Part shown: in pieces, positions 1-15,100 of the stretch | Position numbering within the stretch: position 1 is the stretch's first letter | How the letters are laid out: the number at the start of each line of letters is the position of its first letter | NCBI GenBank assembly: GCA_963995505.1 | Contig: OZ023184.1 | Coordinates: forward strand, 1,922,001 to 1,986,000 | DNA: 64,000 nt | Direction: 5' to 3' | From: Hypericum androsaemum | Lineage: Eukaryota; Streptophyta; Magnoliopsida; Malpighiales; Hypericaceae | The notes under the pieces: generated by a model | Databases searched by the model: none | What the model saw: only the letters and a program-made list of their open reading frames with translations | Told to the model about the DNA's origin: nothing | Position numbers and translations under genes: made by a program

Positions 1-146
1 TCATGAGCTAAGTTTCAATAGGCAGTTCATTGTTTGCTCTTTCTGATGTAATAATACTGCTTGTGTATCTAAACACGAAATTCCAGTTCACTATCTCGAG
101 CTGTAATGTGTACGTCTACGAATTGTATTCCTTGGATAATACGTAC

Positions 147-4880
<4,734 letters not shown>

Positions 4881-5417
4881 CTCAATCGAATCCGCGAGGC
4901 AACTCGACTGACTCGCGCAGCTTCGCTTTTTCCCCTTCTGGCGGGAGGGGAGGAGCAAGCGGGGAAAACAAAGTACCAAGTCTCGCTGGTTTGGGCCGGG
5001 CCGGGCCGCAGTTATTGGGCCGAGACAAATAAACTCAAAAGGTATGACTTGGAAGTGACACGTGGATAACGGCGTCACCACGTGGAAAGCGACAAACACT
5101 GGGACGGGACCAGCCAGCCGAATTTTAAAAGCCAGCTCCGTCCGCTTCCGTTACTAACCCGAAAAAACAAACCATGGCTCTCTCCCCCCTCCGTCTTCCA
5201 CCTTGACACGCTTCTCAGTACTTTCTACGGCGTTTCGCCAGCGCCGTTAGTAGATATTTTTTTTCGGTTCCCGGCTCGACGAGGGAGAAGTTGAAGAAGA
5301 GAGGAGGTAATTTCTGTCCGCTGTTTTTTTTTTGGTGTGTGTGTGTGTGTGTGGGTGGGGGGAGTTATATGCGATGTTAATTTAAGAGAATCTTATCTGC
5401 GAATTTAGGAGTTGCGA
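4881..5417. promoter_or_regulatory. Divergent promoter region between MCM8 and the PWWP gene
   Basis: About 540 bp separate the MCM8 start codon (minus) from the PWWP-gene start codon (plus), so both promoters must sit here. Seen: two site II-type TGGGCC elements at 4992-4997 and 5016-5021, a GC-rich GGCGGGAG stretch near 4940 that only loosely resembles an E2F site, and a GT microsatellite near 5334-5352. Site II motifs are typical of plant growth and cell-cycle genes. The E2F idea is inference; MCM genes in general are E2F targets. Confidence 0.6.
5307..5408 (+). other. Probable 5' UTR intron of the PWWP gene
   Basis: A donor (gaggag|gtaatt) at 5307 and a T-rich stretch ending in tttag at 5408 frame a 102-bp segment containing a poly-T run and a GT repeat, ending 9 bp before the ATG. 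Its composition is intron-like. No transcript evidence is available. Confidence 0.5.
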
Positions 5418-7346
5418 ATGGCGGGGAAGGTTGAGGAACCGGAGTTCGGCTTGGGCTTGTGTGAGGATGTGGTCGGACCGGTGGAGGTTGGGGTCGACTG
5501 GGGAACGGGGATCGAGGCGGTGACGAAGAACGAGGATCGGGATGGCGTTGAGTCCGTCGGGATTAACTTGTACGTGGACTTCTGCAAGTACGCGGGGGTG
5601 GATTCGTCGAAGGAGGTGTTGTTGAGTGCTAATGATTTGGTATGGGGGAAGGTTAGGAGTCATCCCTGGTGGCCTGGGCAGATAGTTGACTGTTCGGCTG
5701 CTTCCGAGAGTGCGAGAAACTACTTCAAGCCGGGGTGCCTTCTGGTGGCCTTCTTCGGGGATCAATCCTTTGCTTGGAGCGAGGTGCCGAGGTTGAGGCC
5801 GTTTGGGCAGTGCTTCTGGCAAATGGAGAAGGAGGCGTCGTCGTGGGATTTTCGCTATGCGGTACATTGTGCTTTGGATGAGGTGTCTAGGCGGGTGGAG
5901 TTCGGGCTGGCTTGTTCTTGTATCCCCGAGTACGACAAGATTAAGATGCAGATCATTGTGAATGCCGGGGTGAGGGATGGTTATACTCGATGTTATGGAA
6001 GAGATTGCTTCTCTGATCCCGTGTCTTTTGAACCTCATAAGTTGGCTGGTTACGTAAAAGCTTTAGGACGGTTTCCAAATGGTGAGGTCGATAAGTTGGA
6101 ATTTGTAACTGCAAGGGCTCAGTTGTTGGTGTGGAATCGCTGGAAGGGCTATCCTCACCTACCTGAATTCCAAGTCCTTGGGACATTGTTGTTTGATGAT
6201 GCGGAGTTGCCAGAACCAGCACAAGGTGCCCATGGAGAAATAAAGAAGCAAGTTGGTATGATGAATGCTGAGGATAATGAGCTTGTTGTGTCTACAAAGA
6301 GTAAGCCGAAAAGGAAATATTTACCATTCGGAACCGCTGTGAATCTGAGAAAGAAACAAAGGAGCTTGGCTGACGTGTTGGCCAGAAGCTGTGTACCTGT
6401 TCTGGTTGACAGTAAAGATGCTATTAAGTTAGGGTCTTCTTGTTATGGTAAGAAGAGGAACGCCGCAGATGATGTGAAACTCAGCAATTGGAAAGGTGAT
6501 TATGATTCTCTTCAGACTAAGAGAACCTGCAGAGTTGGAGATTGCTACCACCCAGAGATAGGCCATCTGAATGGGATCATTTCAAATATTGATTCTGCCC
6601 ATGGAACCAAGGCCAAAAGCAAGTTTCTGTCTGGAAGTCACTATGGGAAGGTCCTATCTCCAATGAAGCTTTTATCGACAGATGAGATTGCTTCCCAGCT
6701 TTGGTCGATCGCCAGAGATCCAACAAATGGATGCTGCTCTGTGGAAACAATTCGACGCTTCTTTACTGAATTTAGAAATTCCATTCATTATCCCAAAGTG
6801 CAAGAGCTGAAACAACCTTTCAATGACCATGCCTCTGATAATGCAGTTCCCAAAGATGCAGTCAACTGGCTGAATGAATCACCTGAGTTTGAGCCCGTGA
6901 AGGATTCTTACTGGACTGACGTGATAATTCAAAGCATCCCACGGGAGCAATCAAACGATGACGGAGAGATGCAGGTTCATTCTCTTGCAAATGATTATAC
7001 TTACTTAACTGAACCATCAGCTGCTCATATCCCTAGTGTTCAAGTGCAGCATCCTTTCACTACCGAGGGCCAGCCGGAAGATGAGTGTTATGTTGATTCT
7101 TCAGTGACAGCTCTAATCCTGAACTTCACAAGCTCGAAATCTCTTCCGCCGAAGAAGGAGCTGAACAATATATTCGGCCGATTCGGACCTCTCAAAAAGT
7201 CGATGACCAAAGTCATGAAGAAGAGCAAGCGCGCCCAAGTCGTGTTCTGCAGGCGGGCCGATGCAGAAGCAGCTTTCAGCAGTGCTGGTAAATACAGCAT
7301 ATTCGGACCTTCACTTGCCAGTTACCGCCTCAAATATGACTGCTGA
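5418..7346 (+). CDS. PWWP-domain chromatin protein with C-terminal RRM-like region (plant PDP-like)
   Basis: Single uninterrupted CDS of 642 codons plus stop. The first in-frame ATG is at 5418 (MAGKVEEPEF). A PWWP domain starts near residue 72 with the motif DLVWGKVRSHPWWPGQIV and runs to about residue 130. This module binds methylated histone tails and DNA. The middle is basic and low in recognisable folds, with nuclear-localisation-like KPKRK and RKKQR clusters around residues 300-315. The last 85 or so residues (ALILNFTSS, then LNNIFGRFGPL and RAQVVFCRRADAEAAF) form the RRM-like tail seen in Arabidopsis PWWP DOMAIN PROTEIN (PDP) members, which work with MSI4/5-type PRC2 components (family knowledge). 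It sits head to head with MCM8. The family call is firm; the exact orthologue is not assigned. Confidence 0.9.
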   Translation: MAGKVEEPEFGLGLCEDVVGPVEVGVDWGTGIEAVTKNEDRDGVESVGINLYVDFCKYAGVDSSKEVLLSANDLVWGKVRSHPWWPGQIVDCSAASESARNYFKPGCLLVAFFGDQSFAWSEVPRLRPFGQCFWQMEKEASSWDFRYAVHCALDEVSRRVEFGLACSCIPEYDKIKMQIIVNAGVRDGYTRCYGRDCFSDPVSFEPHKLAGYVKALGRFPNGEVDKLEFVTARAQLLVWNRWKGYPHLPEFQVLGTLLFDDAELPEPAQGAHGEIKKQVGMMNAEDNELVVSTKSKPKRKYLPFGTAVNLRKKQRSLADVLARSCVPVLVDSKDAIKLGSSCYGKKRNAADDVKLSNWKGDYDSLQTKRTCRVGDCYHPEIGHLNGIISNIDSAHGTKAKSKFLSGSHYGKVLSPMKLLSTDEIASQLWSIARDPTNGCCSVETIRRFFTEFRNSIHYPKVQELKQPFNDHASDNAVPKDAVNWLNESPEFEPVKDSYWTDVIIQSIPREQSNDDGEMQVHSLANDYTYLTEPSAAHIPSVQVQHPFTTEGQPEDECYVDSSVTALILNFTSSKSLPPKKELNNIFGRFGPLKKSMTKVMKKSKRAQVVFCRRADAEAAFSSAGKYSIFGPSLASYRLKYDC

Positions 7347-8222
7347 ATCAAGAGCTGCAGAATATGCTTGTAGCTGGAGAGCCTTCTCGGCCATCCGAAA
7401 CACTGGCATGAACAAAATCAACCGTAGTTTGTAGGTTTTAGGAAGTGGCTAACTCATTTTCGGTGCATGGACAGAGTAACAAGAAGTTGGTTTCAGGTTA
7501 TCTAATGTGGTAGTGTATATATGCTGGTAGGAAAGAAGTTGATGGAAGTGACCCTTCTGCGCGAATATGTGACTGGTTATTAGAGGTTAGTCTTGGCCAT
7601 TTTCCTTGCATCATTTTGTGACGGCCATCGGAAAAGCTACGGTGCTCTTTGTAATTGGCTACAATTTTGTTTCATTGTTGGGAGACTCTAATCGTTGTTT
7701 GATTTGGTAAAGTTGTCTTTACAAGTATTTATATTTCTAAGAACTCGAATTCAGTTAAACCAGAATAATTTTTAGTTTATTGAACTCGAGATCTCTGATC
7801 AATGACTATCATTTAATTTAAAATTTACTCAACAATAAACAGATCAAAGTGAGGCCTTCATAGAACTGAACTGTCCTGTACATGACATTTATTTGCATTT
7901 AATCGTTGATTAATGCGTCATCGTCATCGTTAATGCATCACTAAACTGTCCAATAGATTGCCGCCAACCAAAAAAAGGAAACTGTGCAGTATGATTCAGA
8001 ACGCTTCAACATCGAGGACTGGTTTATTACGGGTTTGGATTGCATACGGAGTGAAGAAATTATTTTGAATGGTTTGGAGTGAAAGAGGAATCGCATTGGC
8101 AAACACAGTTATGTGATAATGGCATTTGTTTTTGTGACAGTGGCATGTCCTGTTTATGATAATGGTGCGTGTGGCTTTTTTCATTTTGGTCCCTATATTT
8201 TAGCATTTTTGCACAAAAGTCA
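7347..8222. other. PWWP-gene 3' UTR and following intergenic DNA
   Basis: The first about 380 bp are probably 3' UTR (T-rich, no ORF). The rest is AT-rich intergenic sequence with no coding or structural-RNA signal that I can recognise. Confidence 0.5.
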
Positions 8223-8297
8223 TACTGGCATGCGCAATTATGTGATACTGGCATGCATAGTTATGTGATACTGGCATGCGCTATTATGTGATACTGG
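8223..8297. repeat. Short tandem array, about 24-bp unit, about 3 copies
   Basis: The core ttatgtgatactggcatg is repeated at about 24-bp spacing, with degenerate relatives extending left to about 8110. No coding potential is supported. Confidence 0.75.
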
Positions 8298-8392
8298 TCT
8301 CCATATTTTAGCATTTTTGCGAAAAAGCTCCTGCGTGTCTTCATTCCGAACGGTTCGGAATCTGGGCATTCCGTACCCAATCCATACCGACA

Positions 8393-8740
8393 GAGTGTGT
8401 GGACAAAGTTACCGACAAGGGACACAGGATCTTCATCTAGCCCACCTATGTCTTCGCTTCCAAACAGATCTCAGGGGATTGAATCAATAGTCAAGCTTGC
8501 TGTGGGTCGGAAGGGTCGGAGATGGGTTTAGAGAGGAGGTTGAAAATTGTGGGTTGGGGCTTGTGGAGGGTGTGGACAGAGTTACCGACAGGGGACACAG
8601 GATCTTCATCAAGCCCACCTATGTCTTCGCTTCCAAACAGATCTCAGGGGTTGAATCAATAGTCAAGCTTGTTGTGGGTCGGAAGGGTTGGAGATGGGTT
8701 TAGAGAGGAGGTTGAAAATTGTGGGTTGGGGTTAAATGAG
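8393..8740. repeat. Tandem duplication, about 173-bp unit
   Basis: Two near-identical copies (about 8393-8567 and 8569-8740) both contain gttaccgac, cacaggatcttcat, ccaaacagatctcagggg and gggtttagagaggaggttg in the same order, with scattered substitutions and a 1-bp indel. An open frame in each copy has no recognisable product. Confidence 0.85.
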
Positions 8741-9019
8741 GAGTTTTTTAAAAATTATAAAAAAATAAGTGATTGAAACTGATATTTTTTCATGCCAAGT
8801 CAACATACAACCAGGCAAAATTTTCCAACGTGGCGGACTGCTCCCGAACCTTTAACACAAAAAATGTAAAACCACAACTACCAAAAAAGTCGTTTCCAAA
8901 CCTTAGGATCATATCACAAAATCTGTGTAAACTACATGATTCAAATAGTATTTATCCATCCTTTTTTCCTAGTGAGTTGATTGTCGAGGTGCATTTCAAA
9001 GAGCCTATTTCGTCACTTG

Positions 9020-9064
<45 letters not shown>

Positions 9065-10046
9065 GCATCAATTATTTATCAAAAGTATGTTGTACCTGTT
9101 AGTATAAACCAAGGGACCCTGGTCTTTATGAATGTTTTTGTTACTGCCAATCGTAAATTTTTAGGACCAAAAAATTCTTTGAGAAAGAAATTGCGTATAA
9201 AAATATATAAAATCTCTAATGGATTAGTCTGAGGTCCCACTCCCCCTTACAGATTTTATTTTCGAAAACTGCTCTATCTCAGCAATTTGATCTATTCTAA
9301 AAGTAGCAGTTTAGAAAAATACAATTATTGATTTCGGCGGATAAAAACTGCGACTATTGTAAAATATTTACCTAACACACACACACACACATATATATAT
9401 AATCATCTACGATTATTGGTAGATGGTGCAGCTTTTTTTTTTAAATGGTGGGCTCAAACTCCTATATAAATATGAAAAATAAATCTAAGTACATCAGAAA
9501 CAATAGTCTATCTGTAACTCTCATTACGATGTCTACTGGCCTCAGTATCGGGATCTCCTCTTTCGAGCTTACGACCGCCGGCCTCAGTAAAATTCTTCGG
9601 CGGTAAAAACCCAGTAGAAAAATTTGTAACGAGAGGAAAAGAGTACCTCGGCAAGGTCAGAGTGACCCGCCTTGACGTTAATACTGCTAAGTCTGATCCT
9701 TTCAACTCATCACTGGCCAACTTAGTGCAACGGAGAAGGCTAATGTCCTGTAAGTCATCTAAATACACCTCGGTACAGAAATTAAAAGGTACATCAAATA
9801 CGACACAGCCATATGAGATCACCAAAACATGCTTTATAGTGCAAAGTTACTATAATGGCAGAGGGCAAATATTCTTTCTAATCAATGATATATAAAATTA
9901 ACAATTCTGAACCATATTAAAAATAATTATTTTGGCAATATATTTTCCATTTTTAAATTGAAACGTAAATACTTAAAAAAAATAAGTCATTTACTTTCGT
10001 TGAATTCGCGATTCAATTAATTTTTTGGCCATAATCATTAATTAGA
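8741..10046. other. Intergenic, AT-rich with microsatellites
   Basis: Contains a (TA)n tract at about 9022-9064, a (CA)n plus (TA)n tract at about 9376-9402, and poly-A/T runs. A 105-codon minus-strand frame at 9508-9825 has no family resemblance and is not annotated. Confidence 0.6.
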
Positions 10047-11030
10047 AGGAAAAAGTATACTTTACTACAAACTACAATATCACATTTAATCCCTATAGTT
10101 TAAAATTCGTAATTTGATCCCTGTGTTTTCCCATTATTTGGCAACATATGCTCCCATGTACAATGAGTGGGCTGAAATGGCGTATTTTTGCCACGTAGGT
10201 CGTTTCGACATCTACGTGGCATGCTGACTGGGGAAGTTGTGTTGCATGTTTTATAGTGAACAATTACCAAATTAGTCCCCAATTTTTTAATAAAATCCAT
10301 CGTCCTACTCCTCCTCCACCTCCTCTCTCTCTCCCCCTTTTCTCTCTCTCTTCTCAGTCAACGGCATGCATCTCAGTCATTAATTTCACATCACCCACAA
10401 AATTAACACAATTAAGAGAACAACTAGACCAGGCCTCTCGTTACATACGCTCAACCGATTCTCGAACTAATTGAAACCCATATCAGAAATTGGTGGAGGC
10501 GGCCCTTGACGAGGTTGAGGTCGTCGGGGAGGCGGAATGTTACATGGAGAATTTTGGACTGGAGGACGAAGGCAAGAAGTCGGGCGGTGATGGGGGAAGA
10601 ATTGGAATCGGAATTAGGGTTCCGGGAAGAGAGATTGAGAATCCCTCAATCAATTTGGGGGCGACCATTGCCGGGCTTGAAGACGTGGCAGGAGAAGCTA
10701 ACATGGAAGCGACGGATTGGTGGAAGGAAGCGCGGGGTCCAGTGACGGGGCAAGTTACCGTTGGAGCTGCACGTGACAACTTAAAGGGGCACGCGGATGG
10801 GGAGGCAACGGTGCCGTTTCGCGGAAGAGGAACATACATGGCTTCGATACAGCCAATAGAACCCCCAAGCCTTTATCGCTTGATCAAGAATTGGACCTTA
10901 TTCTTCTCAAAAAAAAAAAAGAATTGGACTTTATCGAGAAAGGAAAGGAATCCAGACGAGAAAATTAAGAGAAGAGGAAGATTGGGGGTTATTCAAATGA
11001 TCATTATAATTATCATCTTGTTGTAAAAAG
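10047..11030. mobile_element. Probable one-ended Pack-MULE-like fragment
   Basis: The left side (ggaaaaagtatac near 10047, then 'cctatagttt' and 'gatccctg' phrases) resembles the TIR of the element at 43563. It is followed by a CT-rich leader (10305-10360) and a GC-rich segment, 10490-10890, with an open frame in both orientations. That pattern, a TIR followed by a GC-rich gene-like body in AT-rich DNA, is typical of Pack-MULEs. I find no matching right TIR before the copia insertion at 11193. The captured sequence is not recognised. Confidence 0.35.
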
Positions 11031-11192
11031 AATATCTCATCGAGTTTAGCATTTGAATACGCTATAAACCAAGATTCAATGTGTCTTAATTATAGATAAA
11101 GTATTTTTTTTTGTTATTTACGTATTTATGAATCAAAAAATTATTTTTAATATTTTTGAATAGAAAAACGTAAATTTTTATTATGTGATAAT

Positions 11193-12111
11193 TGTTGGGT
11201 TTGAATGAAAATTCAATGCAAGCCCAAAGTGGAAAGGCCCAAAAGGGAAATGAAAAATTGGAAAGTGGCACAAACATTTTCTAGTTTATAAGGAGGAAAT
11301 CCTTGTTGACTAGGAAATAAGTTGACCACCAGGAGGGAAAGCCAACTCGGACCGCACCATCCGAGCACGAGCACCATCCGAGCACGACCACGAGCACGCG
11401 CGTGTGAGTGTGAGTGTGCGTGTGGCGCATTGGACGCAGGTCGCAATGGGCGCTTTGTGACACACTTGGCACTTCGCACGTGCGCATCGTCTGGAGGAGC
11501 CTTAAGTATTTTGCCCGGGTCCGGAGAGAGCTGCGCAGCTACCGGAGTGACGAGGAGCTGCGAGCACCTTCAGGTTGGCCACCGAAGAGGCACGACGAGC
11601 AGTAATGTGCAGGAGACTTTCAGAAGGCCGAAGGGGTGCGAGATCCATCGCGAAAGGGCGCCAGTGCAGCCTGGGTGCGCCTGGAAGGATCCAGAAGTCA
11701 CCGAAGGGCCACGAGCGCAGCCAGCCAGCCTGCTGGCCGAGCGGACGCGTCCCTTCGGGGTGGCTGCCTCCCTGCCTCCTCCAGCCTATAAATAGGCCTG
11801 TCCCTTGCCATAATCCCTCATCCCAGCAGCAAGTGCATCCATAGCATTGTTGTCTTCTCCTCTCCCCCCGTTCTTCACTTCAAGAAAGTCAGTCCGAAAG
11901 TTCTGGGTATATAAGGGTTCGCCCGAAAGTTTCGAGATACGTGTGCAACGTTCTTGGAAATGCCCTAAACAGTTGTTGTATCTTGGGGACGATTGTCGAA
12001 GCCCGTACCGCACTGAAATATACGGGGCAATCTCGTCTTACGGAGAAAGTGTCCAACACTTGCCTCGACTGCCGTAGATCCTAATCAAGTACACCACTCC
12101 GTCAAACAACA
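11193..12111 (+). repeat. E1 5' LTR
   Basis: Starts tgttgggtttgaatg and ends caaacaaca. TATA box TATAAATA at 11787-11794. It differs from the 3' LTR by substitutions and by an extra block around 11470-11590 that the 3' copy lacks, showing an old insertion. A GAGCAC/GTGTGAGT low-complexity stretch lies at 11365-11420. Confidence 0.93.
12030..12042 (+). promoter_or_regulatory. E1 segment A: LTR sequence complementary to the primer-binding site
   Basis: atctcgtcttacg inside the LTR, 243 bp downstream of the TATA box. It is the exact reverse complement of 12114-12126 just outside the LTR. The 3' LTR copy is at 18007-18019. Proposed role: RNA primer or structural partner of the primer-binding site (inference). 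Confidence 0.75.
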
Positions 12112-12137
12112 ATCGTAAGACGAGATAGTGTACTTGA
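12112..12137 (+). promoter_or_regulatory. E1 primer-binding region, self-complementary (A' 12114-12126, B' 12128-12137)
   Basis: After the LTR end (CA at 12111) and the dinucleotide AT comes cgtaagacgagat (A'), the perfect complement of A at 12030-12042. Next to it gtgtacttga (B') is the perfect complement of tcaagtacac (B) at 12085-12094 in U5. The order A-B-A'-B' is an H-type pseudoknot. The usual plant copia site TGGTATCAGAGC is absent. The gag ATG starts at 12140, two bases after B'. Confidence 0.8.
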
Positions 12138-12139
12138 AG

Positions 12140-15100
12140 ATGGCATCGACAAGCTCAGCACCGATCCCCGGAACTGTCCACGCCGAAAGGCCGGCCAAGT
12201 TCAACGGTACCGAGTTCAAGAGATGGCAACAGAAGATGTTGTTCTATCTGACGACGCTCAACCTGGTCTGATTCTTGAAGTAAGAGGCTCCGAAGGTGGC
12301 AGAAAATGAGGCAGATCAACAGAAGATCAACGCCCTCGATGCATGGAGTTATATCGACTTCCTATGCCAGAACTATGTCCTGAATAGACTAGACGATACG
12401 CTCTATAACGTCTACACGGAAACCAAAACCGCTAAGGAGCTGTGGAGTTCACTCGAGAAGAAGTACAAAATAGAGGATGCCGGGACGAAAAAATTCATCG
12501 TCGGACGATTCCTCGACTTCAAGATGGTGGACTTCAAGAAGATCATCGACCAAGTGCAGGAGTTGCAGCTGATCCTTCACGAGATCCAAGCCGAAGGGAT
12601 GCAACTCAGCGAGTCCTTCCAAGTAGCTGCGATAATCGAGAAGCTCCCCCCGCTCTGGAAGGACTTCAAGAGCTACCTCAAGCACAAGAGGAAGGACATG
12701 GGCCTAGAAGACCTGATCGTGAGACTTAGGATCGAGGAAGACAACCGAAAGTCCGAAGTCAAGCAAGGCAAGGCCAACCCTGAGACCACCGTGCACCTCG
12801 CCGAGGGAAAAGGTAGCAAGAAGAGGAAGAAGTCCGAGGATAAGCGGGAGAAGCAAGAGCCCAAGAAGAAAAAGAAGATCAAGGGCGACTGCTACAACTG
12901 TGGCAAACCCGGACACATAGCTAAGGACTGTCGCCAGCCGAAGAAGGACGACCAAGGAAAGGCTAACCTGGCTGAAGACTTGTCCCAGATGGATCTGTCA
13001 GCTGTGGTATTTGAAGCCAACCTGGTGGATAATCTGAGAGAGTGGTTCGTGGACACTGGAGCTACCCACCACATTTGCTCGGACAAGGAGATGTTCTCGA
13101 GCTATATCTCGATCACCCGCCGAAAGTTGTTTATGGGAAACTCCGCAACGTCCAAGATCGTCAGTCTGGGAAAGGTGGTCCTGAAGCTGACCTCAGGAAA
13201 GGAGCTGACCCTCAAGAATGTACTGCATGTCCCGGACATCTGCAAGAACTTAGTTTCTGGCTTACTGTTAAGCAAAGCCGGTCTTAAGCTTGTATTTGAG
13301 GCTGATAAGTTTGTACTGACCAAAGCGGGTCAATTCATAGGAAAGGGTTATCTAGAGAGGGGGTTATTTAAGATGAATGTAATAACTGTACATCGCACAT
13401 TTAACAGTGAAAATAAAGTTAACGCTTCTTCTTACTTGGCCGAGTGTTCTAAGTTATGGCATGGTAGATTAGGACACGTAAATTTAAACTCGCTAAGAAA
13501 GTTAGTAAGTTTAAAATTATTACCGAATCTAGAGTTCAACCTATCCGATAAATGCGAAGTATGTGTGGAGGCTAAAATGACCAAAGTACCTTTCCATTCG
13601 GTGGAAAGAAGTGCTACACCTTTAGAGTTAATTCATAGGGACACTTGCGATATGAAACATGTGCAAACTAAAGACGGGAAGAAATACTTTATCACATTTA
13701 TCGATGATTGCACGAGATACTGTTACGTATATCTCCTAAAGGGCAAAGACGAAGCTCTTGATGCCTTTAAGAGATACAAGAATGAGGTTGAAAATCAACT
13801 CAACGTGAAAATTAAAATGATCTGAAGTGATCGAGGGGGAGAATATGTAGCTCCGTTTGATGAACTCTGTCGAGAACATGGCATTATTCATCAGACGACT
13901 GCTCCTTACTCACCTTAATCGAATGGCGTAGCTGAACATAAAAATTGAACTCTTAAGGAGATGATGAACGCTATGTTGATTAGCTCGAGCTTACCCCAGA
14001 ACATGTGGGGGGAAGCTGTGCTCTCAGCTAACCACATTCTAAACAAATTACCACACAAGAAAAGGGATAAAATCTCATATGAACTATGGAAAGGAAGGAA
14101 GCCTTCCTACGGTTACCTTAAAGTGTGGGGGTGCCTAGCAAAGGTCGAAGTACATAAGTCTAAGCAGGTCAGAATAGGACCCAAAACTATTGATTGCATC
14201 TTTATCGGATATGCACAAAATAGTAGTGCTTATCAGTTTTTGGTGCATAAATCTGAAAACCCTGAGATAAACGCGGGAATGGTCATAGAATAAAGGAACG
14301 CAACATTCTTTGAGAATATCTTTCCTAATAAGGAAAGAAAGGAAGGAAGTCCAAAGAAAAGGGCTCACGAGACTACGCAATGGTCAAATCAGGAAGATGA
14401 TGAACCTAGACATAGTAAATGGACAAAGGTAACCAAATCCTTTGGTCCGGATTATCTGACCTACGCGTTAGAAGATGAACCCAGGATAATCCAAGAGGCA
14501 TTGTCCTGTCCAGATGCTCCTCTCTAGAAGGAAGCTATCAATAGTGAGATAGAATCTATTATGCAAAACCACACGTGGAAAATTGTGGATCTTCCACCGG
14601 GCTGCAAACCTTTGGGATGCAGGTAGATCCTAAAAAGAAAATACAAAGCTGATGGATCAATCGACAAGTACAAAGCTCGATTAGTAGCTAAGGAATTTAA
14701 ACAGAAGGAGAGATATGATTTCTTTGACACGTATTCACCGGTCACAAGAATCACATCAATTAGAGTACTCATAGCTGTTACAGCACTCTATAACCTTGAG
14801 ATCTACCAAATGGATGTAAAAATAGCTTTCCTAAATGGAGAACTGGAAGAGGAGATATACATGGAGCAACCTGAAGGGTTTGTGGCTCCCGGTCAAGAGC
14901 ATAAAGTGTGTCAACTAGTTAAGTCACTATACGGGCTAAAACAAACGTCGAAACAGTGGCACGAGAAGTTTGACAGAACAATGCTGTCAAATAGATTTAA
15001 GATCAATGAGTGCGATAAATGTGTTTACATTAAGGGCACACCTGAAGCTTACGTAATTGTATGTCTCTACGTAGATGACTTACTAACTATGGGAAGCAAT

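Noticed and set aside
4881..5099. Upstream MCM8 start (MFVAFHVV) extending the first exon
   Set aside because: The extension overlaps the shared promoter with site II motifs, looks non-conserved, and the MYGAIL start fits the family.
5382..6222. Long minus-strand open frames opposite the PWWP gene
   Set aside because: Shadows of the GC-rich coding strand with no family resemblance, while the plus frame has clear PWWP and RRM-like blocks.
9508..9825. 105-codon minus frame
   Set aside because: No similarity, no splice or promoter context; random frames of this length are common.
10490..11026. 178-codon frame as a real gene
   Set aside because: Starts from a TTG, has low-complexity composition, no recognised domain and lies in a probable Pack-MULE fragment.
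12112..12140. Search for the usual tRNA-Met primer site next to the LTRs of E1 and E2
   Set aside because: TGGTATCAGAGC or a close variant is not present after either 5' LTR, so an ordinary primer site was not annotated.
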